NCBI GenBank assembly: GCA_037176905.1
Contig: JBBBWG010026480.1
Location: 1 to 64,000 of the forward strand
Direction of reading: 5' to 3'
Length of the DNA stretch: 64,000 nucleotides
DNA from: Azolla pinnata
Lineage: Eukaryota > Streptophyta > Polypodiopsida > Salviniales > Salviniaceae
Below are positions 27,186-36,963 of this stretch, in pieces. The position numbers and the translations under genes are program-made. Within the stretch, counting starts at the first letter, position 1. Each line of letters starts with the position of its first letter. A model generated the notes under the pieces. It had not been told where the DNA came from. It made no database searches and worked only from the letters and a program-made list of their open reading frames with translations.

Positions 27186-30060
27186 TCTCTGAACTGAATC
27201 AAATCCAAGAGGGGCAGCAAACAACAACAAGAGAACAGTGTTGAATTTGGAAGGAAAAAAAACATACAATTCCTCCGAAAACAAGCTCAAAAAAATAGAA
27301 GTCTCTTGTCTCCCAACCAACAAAGAGCTCGATGTCGCGATTTCAAGGGGCCTTTCGAATCCGGCATTCGGTCGATCTCTGGATCATGCCAGAACCCCCC
27401 CAACTGTGACAATGCACAATGTCATCATCGCTCGCATTTGCTTGCCCTAGATGTTCGGAAAGAAAAAAAAAGAACTCGTCGTCCTTTTCATCGGAACGTT
27501 TTCGGTCGTGCTTTCGGAGATTCGATGCTAAGAGGATCTCTTGGTCGAGACAGATGCAAAGATATCGAAGAAGCAACCGTCCTCGTCGGTCTCGTGGGCA
27601 CAAACGTTTCCGTCTCTTCTTTCTTTGTTTGCTACTTTCAACGTTTTCGCGTCCTTTCTGAGCTCTCCCATGACTTGGTTTGGGCCCAATGTCTTCTATC
27701 TGCTTTAGTACCATCATCCAAGGACTTGATACCAGGGACTCGAAATAGCCTCGATTTCTTCTCGACTGTCAATCGGACAATCCAGCTACTAGAAAATGGC
27801 TTCTTCCTCCTCGCCTTCATACGACAATCTCCTCGTCCAAACGTTTGACGACGTGTATTTCATTTGGGCCGTAAAAAAAGATTCGATCAAAGATGTCTTC
27901 TTGCCATGAAGTTAGCAGTTTGATCCTCGACACAAACATAAGGAGGTTAAATATCATATATATATACCTTGTATCCCTTATCAAGAGATGACAACTATGC
28001 AAGATGTTTTTACGTCGAAGAAAATGCCCTACCATTAGTTATAAACTATGTCTAAAAATTGATTGAATAATCTCTCCAGCTCGAGATGGGCTTATATGCA
28101 TAGCCTTTTCATTCCAAAGAGGTGCTCTAGGTCTCTTTTATATAAACCAAATAGATTCAAAAACCTAAGAAATAAACAAGTCTTTTGGCAAGAAGAAATT
28201 GCAAGAATCCTCTAATCTTCTCAGTACAAAACCATAATACGACCTAACGTCTTAAATAACAAAATAAAGCAGGGCATGATGGTTTTGTGCTTTGGTTTGT
28301 TCAGGCCAACACTAAACTACCGATTGTCCGAAAAGAAAGAAAGAAAGTTTTGGTTAATGTCATGTTAAGCACCCATTGGTGAAGGTCTCGTGTGATATTA
28401 GGTCCACTCATAACCTACTGAATGAATGATTGATTAAGGTGATTGAACTTCAAACACACTAGCTTAACATGATGTTACTCAATGAATGGTTTTTGCGAAA
28501 TTAGTAGTAATTTCGATTGGTAATATTAAGATATTTAATAAGATGAAACTAACAAGTGGTGTTCGTGTAAGATATCTAAACATGTCATGGTTTGTCCTTC
28601 CTTAATTTGTGGGCCAAGTTTATCTTATCTGTTACATTTAGAGAATTCCAACAATCTGGCAGAGCTATTAGCAAATTCCGAGTATCTGCAAAAGTCATAA
28701 CTCGAATACTATTGATCTTTCCTGGGCCACAAGTTCCTTGTCCTTGGACAAATATTTGACTAGCTGCCCAAAGTTGGCCCTGATGTTGTTGTCCTAGTCA
28801 TGGTTAATGGGCTGATTAATTAATAAAGGCTATATATAACTCTCGCTAAACCTCCGCTTTATATTAGTAATACATTCCCAAAGCACGACGAATAGAATAG
28901 CCTCCAGAATTCTAAGATGTCATCACAATGGTATGCGTCTGCTCTGTGCTCTACGGTTTGAACAAAGTCAAGGTGTTGGTTAATGGAACTTTTTTCTTCT
29001 CCACGGCAACGAGCACGTAACATTGTCATGATCGACGATTAAAAACATACTGAGGAGTTAACGTTGTATATAACTAAGGAGCGTTAGCTAACATGGAAAG
29101 AATGCAGAGAGAGAGAGAAGAGGGAAGGAAGCAACGGAAAGATCGTGTTTCGGCTCTTTCCTGCTGCGAAACAGAAGAAGTTTGTCGACGCAGATTTCGA
29201 GCAGTTTGTTTAAAAATCGTTCGTTGGGGCAACGGCCCCCCAACATTTGAGCAAACAATCGTGTTGTTTTACAAAGATTAAAGAGATTTGTCACATATAG
29301 GGAAAGTTATAAAAACAAACTTCCGATGAATTTGTGTTGCTTGCATTTTAACGCTTGCTGAAATTGAAAATTACAAATCAGTGCCTAGTTTTATCACCGA
29401 TCGATCGGAATTTCTAATAACTTCTCACTAATCGATCATGTCCTTGACTTGCTAACCACTTCCAGCTATCTGTTCCCACGTTCGTCGAGTCATAATCTTC
29501 CGATTGATTGCTTAACTACTCGATTCTCCGACTGCGTCCGACTGGCAGAAGCTCAATCATTTCGGGATCTCATTAATTTGGTGTCGATTCGATCGACCGG
29601 ACGTCGATGTTTAGCAAGAGATAAATCTAGGCGCTGATATGTAATTAGTAAGCCTTAAAAATAGATTTGTGAGGAGTTTTTTTCGATAATTTTCCCCCCC
29701 ACACACAAACACATACATGTAGGGAAAATTACCCAAAAAAACGCCTGCCAATATTATAAATTACATTTTTACGCTTTCTAAAGCAAGAAATTACAAATCA
29801 ACGCCTCGTTTAAAAACTTAACATGCAATTGAACGATTAACACCCAGCTCAATTCACCGCGAGCTCGAATCAACATCAAATCAACACAAAACTGGCTAGC
29901 GCTCAGTCGATTGAGTAGCACATACTCAAACACGTCAATCAATCAGTCGAATTCCGGCATCACATCGCTGCCGGTTGCTGAATCGAATACAGTAAGGGAA
30001 TTGATTAGGATCGATTCGCGGGAAGCGATTAGGAATAAAATCAGCACTAGCCGAATTAAT
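27186..30060. other. Intergenic region, no supported gene
   Basis: AT-rich in most places. Frames at 27306-27848 (plus) and 27343-27717 (minus) are low-complexity or basic and overlap each other; I take them as chance. Two loosely similar stretches near 29340-29390 and 29750-29810 share the core AAATTACAAATCA and may be remnants of one small element. Promoters for the helicase gene (minus) are expected near 27.2-28 kb. Confidence 0.5.
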
Positions 30061-30087
30061 CAAGTGTTAAGTTTCGGCAGAAGATAG

Positions 30088-30300
30088 ATATGTATATATA
30101 TTTATATTTATATAAATAAATAAATCATTATTTATTTATATTTATATAAATAAATAAATCATTATTTATTTATATTTATATAAATAAATAAACAATTGTC
30201 TATTTATTTATGAATATTATGATTATTATTTATGAATATTATGATTATTATTTATGAATATTATTATTATTTCTGAATATTATTTAGAAATATTTGTATT
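30088..30300. repeat. AT-rich palindromic tandem repeats
   Basis: Units of about 34 bases made of TAAATCATTATTTATTTATA and its near-palindromic partner TATAAATAAA, two and a half copies, followed by about three 22-base units containing TTATGAATATTATGATTA. The strand can fold into long AT hairpins. It lies upstream of the probable leader of the calmodulin-binding protein gene. Confidence 0.85.
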
Positions 30301-30399
30301 ATTATTTATATTTGTATTTTCGAAGGCTGATTTTACCACCGGCTACAGCCGGTAATCTCTGCTTCTGCGCCAACCGGCTGTCGCCGGTCGCTCCCGAAG

Positions 30400-32059
30400 A
30401 CATGCACGATCATGGCCTCCCACTTCTCTGCCTCGTCTTCTCTGTTTCTCTGTCTCTGTGTAATCTGCTCTTGCTTCCTCTGATTCTTCCTTCGATTCTT
30501 CCTCAAATCCGCCATCGCTGCTCCCTGTTTAGGGTTTCCCGCTGCGCCTCCTCTGCGAGAAGGAAGGGAGTGCAGAAACAAGAGGATCATCATCATCTTC
30601 TTCATCATCATCTTCTTCTTCGACTTCTTCTGATTGATCTGGCTGCTCGATCTCCTGCCCCAGAAATCCCTCCTCAATGCCTCCTCCGATTCGTTGATGA
30701 TCCCCAGGTCGGTGATCGTCACCTCCGATCTCTGTGCGTGTTTTCCTCGACGTCGCTCCTAATGCTCGGTCATGTGCCCCCCCCCGTTAATCACGTTCAA
30801 TCTCAAGCTTCGTTGCATCTGCATTTTGCTCCATCGCTTTAATCGTCGGCATCGCCATCGCCATCATCATCATCATCATCTTCTTCTTCTTCTGCTTCTT
30901 CTTCTTCTTCTTCTTCTTCTTCCACTCGTCGCCAAAATAGCTATGTCGTCTCTCTGGTAATTCCGTGTGCCACTCGTCTGCAGAGCCGAGGCTTTTGTGG
31001 CAATTCCTTGGATACGAATCTGACGATATGCATTGCCTTCGGATCATGAAAGAGGTTAGGTTTGCATGGAAAGGATACTGATCTTTCTGGTGGAGATTTT
31101 CTCCATGGAAATTGCGGACGAATTTCCCCCCAAGCTCTGGGGGAAGGAAGCTAGGGTTTCGTGGATCAAATCAAGACAGATTTTTGCAGACGAACATTTG
31201 CCGTTTGTACTAGGTTTTCGCTGCCACACGATGCAAGAGCGCGAATGAGCTGATCTGCAGCTGCAGATTGCTTCGATTAGCGGCTCTAGTTCTCTTTGTC
31301 CTCCGTGTAGTTCGAGAAGTCTATGCTTCTCTCCGTTTTCTTTTTCCCTTTCTTCCATGGATCTGATGACCACAACCATTGCAGCAGCAGCCGCAGCAAT
31401 GGCAGCGAGTCTCGGAGATATTGCAGCAGCTGCTCTTCCCAGCACTTTCACCACATTCTGAATCGGGTATCTATCTTTTGCTCTGATCCCTTCCTTCCTC
31501 GACTCTCCTTTTTCTACACTGTTTCGCAGCAAACCATCAGGGCCCTTTTTGCCATGGCCCGGATCCTGCAAAGAAGTCTAAATGAATCGCGGATACGTCG
31601 TTGAATCCCCCAAGCTTCTGATCAGAGACTTGTGCCACATATTTTCCGCTCGCGAATTCCATTTGTGGCTTTGATCCGTGATTCATCTAGTACTCAGATT
31701 GATGAATATCATGCCATTTATTTGGTCTAATACGGCAACCGTCGATCAAAAGTCGGAAGATCAGAGACTCGTGCCACATATTTTTCGCTCGCGAATTCCA
31801 TTCGTGGCTTCGAATCCTCGATTCATCTCTAAGTACTCAGACTGATAATCATGCGATGTATTTGGTCTAATATCAACAGTCGAGTTAAAAGTCTGGAAGA
31901 TTTTTGTTGATGGAATTTGTAAACAATATCTGCATGCATTCAGAACATACAGGTTGAAAAGCTTGAATTAAAAGAGTGCATCAAATTCAGAGGAATCAGG
32001 TGGGCATCTAATTATACTGCATCCTATAGCTGGAATCAGGGCAAAAACAAGCTATCAGG
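30400..32059 (+). promoter_or_regulatory. Probable promoter and spliced leader of the calmodulin-binding protein gene
   Basis: Pyrimidine-rich sequence with TTC/ATC runs (30590-30625, 30862-30925) precedes a 1-kb stretch with no good coding frame. This is the pattern of a long, perhaps intron-containing, 5' leader. A tandem duplication lies at 31621-31899. Exact transcription start and leader introns cannot be fixed without transcript data. Confidence 0.4.
31621..31899. repeat. 139-bp tandem duplication
   Basis: Two copies beginning ATCAGAGACT at 31621 and 31760. Both contain GTGCCACATATTTT and CGCTCGCGAATTCCATT, and both end in TATTTGGTCTAATA and a GTCGGAAGA-like stretch. They differ at scattered positions and small gaps, so the duplication is moderately old. 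It sits in the leader or promoter of the calmodulin-binding protein gene. Confidence 0.9.
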
Positions 32060-32815
32060 ATGTTTTCTGCCAAGGATTTGCAAGTGTACAAGGATGGTTT
32101 GAAGAAGCCATCATCGTCATCGTCAGCAAAGGCAGTGCCAGCAGCTGTTCCGGGAAACCCTAACCCTAAACCGCTGTCGAAACAGAAACCGGCCACGATC
32201 AGCTCGAATCCACCATCGCCGGGGGTGAAGGATCAGAGGTCTTTGAAACCGCCTCCATCCCCGCGATCAAGGCCAGATCAGGGCAATAACTTGCAGCTAA
32301 GTTCCAGACCACCCCCTTCTCCAAGATCAGCAGGTAAACCCTACAAGCTCAATCATCCTGCGACTCATGGCGGCGATCGAACAGGACCAGCTGCAGCAGT
32401 GCCATATTCCTCGGCGATGCAGGAAGCAGCCACATCGCAGCCAGCAGCTGCAGCTAGGACACCGTTGTCGGTAGTTCACAAATCGGCTTCGAATGTCGCT
32501 AAGGATCGAGCGCTTCTACCCAATATCCCATCATCGCCAGTACACCGGCCGAAGGCTCGACCAGTACCCGATGCTACGAACAGCAACAATAACAACAACA
32601 ACGATCGAGGTAGTGCTCGTGATAATCATCATCATGGTGGTATCGGCAAGGCCCTGTTGTTACCTCCATCACCAAGCCGCCGGCACCATAGCTCCAGCTC
32701 CCCGCGAGCTGGGTCCTCGATCCAAGCCCGGTCTCCTCGAATCGGCCCATCTGCTTCTAGTAATGATGATGACTATGGCGATCATAAGCACAACATCGGT
32801 ATCGGTATCGGTATC

Positions 32816-32855
<40 letters not shown>

Positions 32856-34804
32856 GGGGCAGGTTGTCGATGCCCAAGATCAAAGTACGTGCGAAACCTG
32901 TGCCGCTGCGATCCGCCATGGATGAATCCCCGAGATCAATCTCGGCCCTCTCTAGTAGCAATGTCGGAGCGAATATCGCAGCTGATTCTGGAAGCTCCGC
33001 GGAAGGTGCGAATCCTGCAGCTGCCCGCGGAATCGACCATGCTCAGCCTAGCTATGGTCAAATGAAGCAAGCAACCGCGGGCCCGCCGGCGGGAAGAAGC
33101 TACATTTCAAGATCTCCGAGGGCGATTACAACAACAACAGATCATCATGGGATCATGATCAAGAACAGTACTGGTAGCGCCCATGGCACTTACAACAATG
33201 GGAGGATGGAGCCCTCCGCAAGGAGGATCAGCAGCTCTAGCTCCAGCTCCAGCTCTGGTGGGAGGATGAGATCCCCTGTCGCAGCGAATCAGGGTGCGAT
33301 CTCTTTGTGCTTGGAATGCACGAGAGCGGCATCGGAGGGCGCGGTTTGCTTCATCGGGAACGACGGCAGGGTGTCGGCGGCGTGCGCCACAAGCTCCGCG
33401 AGCGGCTTGCGTCTGTGCAAGAACCCTAAGTGCGCTGCCCATAGCCCGGAGTATGTCGCTGCCATGGCCAACGCCCCGAAGAAGTATCTTGTCTCGAAGA
33501 GGCACAACATTAACCGCGGTAATGCGGTACCGATCGTCAAGCCCCGCGCCGCGGGGCCGAAACCAGCTGCTAGGAAGAGTGCAAGTGCTGGGGACAACAT
33601 TGCAGCTGGCAGTGGTGAAGAGACCAGATCAGCCAAGGAGCTGGAGCAATACGATATCGCTTCAGATGCCTTCGGCGTCAGCACTAGTCCGCGGCGAATC
33701 GTTGGCGATTTCGACAGCTCCGATTTGCTTCCCGCTGCTCCTCGTGTGGATCATTATCTCGATGACGACGACGACGATGATGATGATGATGATGATGATG
33801 ATGTGGGTTTTCATGATGGCGACGATCGACAGCTCGGCGCGTTGAGCGTGCGTATGATCGCGCATCATCGTGATCTAGAAGAATCTGATCGGCGCCGAGA
33901 CTCTGGCGGCCGCGATAATAATCCGTCGACGAGGGGCATAGAGATCGATCTCGTGGTCGATCTTGAAGCCGCAACGCTTGCAACACGCCACGGGAGCGAG
34001 GAGGCGAGTACGGTGGTGGTAGTGAATCGAGCCGAAGAAGAAGAAGAAGAAGAAGAAGAAGAAGAAGAGCCTGCTGATGATGGACCTGTGATCAATGATC
34101 ATGCTACCAATGATGATATTGATGTTGATGGGTCTGAGAGCAAGGATATTGGGATGATGCAGGGTAAGGATATCGAGGACGCATCGCTGCAATCTCGCGG
34201 CGCCGCCGCCGCCGACGAGGAAGAGAAAGACGATGAAGATCGTGGCGAGAAGGATCGGATCATCAGCCAATATGGTTATGGAAAGGACCCTACAATATGC
34301 CATGGTGATGGTACAATTGCAGATGTAATTACTGGCGATGTTTGCGTTGATGGTGTTGAGATGACCAGCTCATCGATACCTGCCATTAACGATGAGATCG
34401 ATTCCGAGATCGGTTCCAAGGAGCTGCAACCTTCTGAATATCCTCCTAGTATTGATCTCCACCATAGTGCTTGCAAGATTAATGATGGTGTTGAATCTGT
34501 TGATTGTAAGATCTGCAACAACAACAACAACAGTACTCCCAAGGGGAGATCATCAAGATCTCGATCGATGTCGTCACGGGCTGCTGGCGATGCAGCGGTG
34601 GAGGCAGTAGCTAGCCCCGAGACGATCAAACTCCGCAGGCAACAAACCCAAGTCGGGAAGCTCAGCGAAGAATGGCTCCCCAACCACGCGATCGAGGAGG
34701 TGGTGAGCAAGCTTGCCCCCCAAGGACACAACAAGGTGAAGATCTTGGTGGAAGCTTTCGAGACCATAACTCACCCTGATACAGTTGATCAAGCTGGAAA
34801 ATAA
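32060..34804 (+). CDS. Plant calmodulin-binding domain protein, low-complexity rich
   Basis: One uninterrupted frame of 914 residues. The only domain I recognise is at the C-terminus (about 862-910): RRQQTQVGKLSEEW, then AIEEVVSKLAPQG, then NKVKILVEAFETI. This is the plant calmodulin-binding domain (Pfam CaM_binding type), where KVK.LVEAFET is the hallmark. Proteins of this group bind calmodulin in a calcium-dependent way; cellular roles are mostly unknown. The rest is disordered: PPSPRS motifs (~50-90), Ser-rich segments, Asp runs near 252-265 and 566-577, and a Glu run near 657-670, all coded by trinucleotide repeats. A Cys-containing segment at ~415-470 (CLEC...C...CKNPKC) ending in KKYLVSKRHN may match the Cys/basic block seen mid-protein in relatives. 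Start: first ATG of the frame. Function beyond calmodulin binding is inference. Confidence 0.85.
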
Positions 34805-34927
34805 TCTCTCCCCACCCAAATTGAGAAGCATCAGAAGAGGCTGCTGTACTGATGGATCTTCATCTTTATCAAAACAATTTAAGCCTCCACTAAATTATCA
34901 AAGAGCTGAAAGTAATCACTAATTCAC

Positions 34928-34963
<36 letters not shown>

Positions 34964-35474
34964 ACATACACAGTCATATAGAACAAATGTTTGTCTGAGA
35001 CAAACTTTCCATGAGATCTATATTTCTTGTTTAATTTGTCCTAACAGTCATGTGAAGTATATATGTTATAGTACATCTTACTGCAATTCATAGGGAGGCA
35101 AGATTTGATACATGTGTCGGAGCCAATTTGTGTGTGTTTCAATGGTGTATATAGGAGTTTGAGAAGAGCATTATATAAGAAATTAGAGAAGCATGCCCCA
35201 TTGGTGATCCGATCAGAATGGCCCCAAGGGTTGATTGGCTTTGGTTGATTTGGGGCCGAAATCCGACGTGGTAAAATTCATCCATCCGGTTTCATGATCT
35301 GGGCTGCTTTTCCGTATCAATGCGCAATCTGATATGATCCCACTCAAATGATGCATGGAATGAATCCGTCGCTTGTATTCGACATGGTATTCACACCCCC
35401 GAGCGATTCAGTAATTCCTGTGTTATTCATTCATTCATTGATTCAATTCCTGTCTGATTCATTCATCCATTCAT
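34805..35474. other. Convergent intergenic region with a CA run
   Basis: Holds the 3' ends of the calmodulin-binding protein gene (plus) and the PADRE gene (minus). A CA run of about 36 bases lies near 34927-34962. ATTC-rich tetranucleotide repeats (35425-35480) run up to the PADRE stop codon. No further gene was seen. Confidence 0.7.
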
Positions 35475-36752
35475 TCATCCGCTGGGGCTGCAAACTGTGT
35501 CGTGATCGGACTCGCGGATGGCGTCGAGCGCGGGAGCCCAGCGGTTGGCGCGCTCGATGAGCAGCTCGATGTAGCGGGAGAGTGCATCGGCCGAGTCCCC
35601 GCAGACATTAGGGTAGTGGGCTTTGCTGATCATCGGACCTTGTTGTCGGTGACATGGGTCAGCCGAGTTCCCGCAGGCATCGGCATCGAGGGAGTGGGCT
35701 TTGCTCGCATCGTGCCGATGAATCGAGGAGGGGGGAGGAGTCTTGAGGGGGGTTACGATCGGCTGCGATGGTGCTGATGCTGATGAGGATGATGCCGATG
35801 AACATGATGCTGATGAACATGATGCTGCATCTGACGGTGACGACAATGACAATGACGACGATGCAGCGGTATAATCGATGCAAGAGTCTTGGGAGACAGT
35901 GCAAGGCCAAACCCTGTTGGGCAAGGGGAAGACTCGGCGGCGATGGCGACGACGCCGATGCGCACGATGAATCAGAAGATGATGCCGATCCTGATTCTGA
36001 TGATGAATCTGATGAATCTGATGATGATGATGATGATGAATCTGAGGACTAGTGGGCAGCTGATCGGAACGCGAATCGGAAGCCGCGCTGATCGGAGCGC
36101 TGACTATGGAGGCCAAGGCATGGAGGCAGGAAGGCGCGAGGGGCCTCCGGAAGGCAGGCAGCGGCAGGAGCACATAGACATGGCCCGGTGCCAGAATCGC
36201 CGCTGGATGGAGAGGAATCGGGCGCTGCTGGAATCGGGGATTCTCGCCGCCTTCGCAGGGCAGATTCCAGCTCATCGGATTCCTCTGAACAATCCTCATC
36301 ATCGGCAGCATCAGCGAATCGGCATCGCAGACGAGCGAATTCGGGTTGCTCGCGTTCACGATCGACGCCGGGATCGGCTCGCGCAGATCCGCCACGCTCC
36401 CATCCTCCATGTCGACGATGCGGATCCTCCTCAGCTCCTCCAAAATCGAGGACGATGCCGGCGACGTCGTCTTGCAGCTGGATGCCTGCAAGCTCCTCCT
36501 TGATGCTGTGCCCATGGACGAGGAATCGGATGATGATGCTGACGGTGGTGAGGAATCTGATGATGGTGATGATGGTGAGGAATCTGATGATGGTGAGGAG
36601 GAGAATACATTGTGAGCGTCGTCGTTGTTGTTCTTCTCCTTGCTGCTTCTTCCTGATCTCCTTCTCCTCCTCCTCCTCCTCGGCGAAGAGGATGATGATG
36701 GCGCCTCCGTCTGCTCCGCCATGGAAGCAACAAGAGCTTGACAATTGCCCAT
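35475..36752 (-). CDS. PADRE (DUF4228) domain protein with N-myristoylation signal
   Basis: One frame of 425 residues starting MGNCQA, the usual beginning of plant DUF4228/PADRE proteins; Gly2 and Cys4 suit myristoylation and palmitoylation, so membrane attachment is likely. A Ser/Arg-rich insertion (~15-105) separates the signal from the domain core: RIRIVDMEDGSVADLREPIP (about 111-130), then a CDADSLMLPM segment, then ILAPGHVYVLLPLPA (~185-199), matching the G.L/VY.LLP end of the domain. The C-terminal half is a His/Gln/Ser-rich extension with two related segments, each with SKAH followed by CG.SAD; the DNA copies are about 80 bases apart. PADRE genes are often induced by pathogens and stress; molecular role unknown. 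Longer than typical members (150-250 residues) because of the low-complexity parts. The leader runs into a TTC tract and an assembly gap. Confidence 0.75.
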   Translation of the reverse strand: MGNCQALVASMAEQTEAPSSSSSPRRRRRRRRSGRSSKEKNNNDDAHNVFSSSPSSDSSPSSPSSDSSPPSASSSDSSSMGTASRRSLQASSCKTTSPASSSILEELRRIRIVDMEDGSVADLREPIPASIVNASNPNSLVCDADSLMLPMMRIVQRNPMSWNLPCEGGENPRFQQRPIPLHPAAILAPGHVYVLLPLPAFRRPLAPSCLHALASIVSAPISAASDSRSDQLPTSPQIHHHHHHQIHQIHHQNQDRHHLLIHRAHRRRRHRRRVFPLPNRVWPCTVSQDSCIDYTAASSSLSLSSPSDAASCSSASCSSASSSSASAPSQPIVTPLKTPPPSSIHRHDASKAHSLDADACGNSADPCHRQQGPMISKAHYPNVCGDSADALSRYIELLIERANRWAPALDAIRESDHDTVCSPSG

Positions 36753-36821
36753 TCCCTGTCTCTCTCTCTCTCTCTTTGTCTCGCTGTGCTGCTGTTCCCT
36801 TCTGCTTCAAGCTTCCCTCTT

Positions 36822-36963
36822 TCTTCTTCTTCTTCTTCTTCTNNNNNNNNNNNNNNNNNNNNNNNNNNNNNNNNNNNNNNNNNNNNNNNNNNNNNNNNNN
36901 NNNNNNNNNNNNNNNNNNNNNNNNNNNNNNNNNNNNNNNNNNTTCTTCTTCTTCTTCTTCTTC
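36822..36963. repeat. TTC microsatellite containing an assembly gap
   Basis: TTC repeat on both sides of 100 N at 36843-36942. The true tract length is unknown; assembly evidently failed inside the repeat. It lies 70-210 bases upstream of the PADRE start codon. Confidence 0.95.

Noticed and set aside
27306-27848. 180-residue plus frame upstream of the helicase
   Set aside because: Overlaps an equally long minus frame, has no domain, and covers the expected promoter of the helicase gene.
27817-28035. FLRRKNILHS peptide as the missing helicase N-terminal exon
   Set aside because: Only a short resemblance to the LRRK.IL segment of relatives, without the conserved flanks or splice sites in phase.
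33107-34303. Minus-strand and alternate frames inside the calmodulin-binding protein gene
   Set aside because: Shadows of the 914-residue frame; their Met/Ile/His and Ser runs come from the GAT and GAA repeats.
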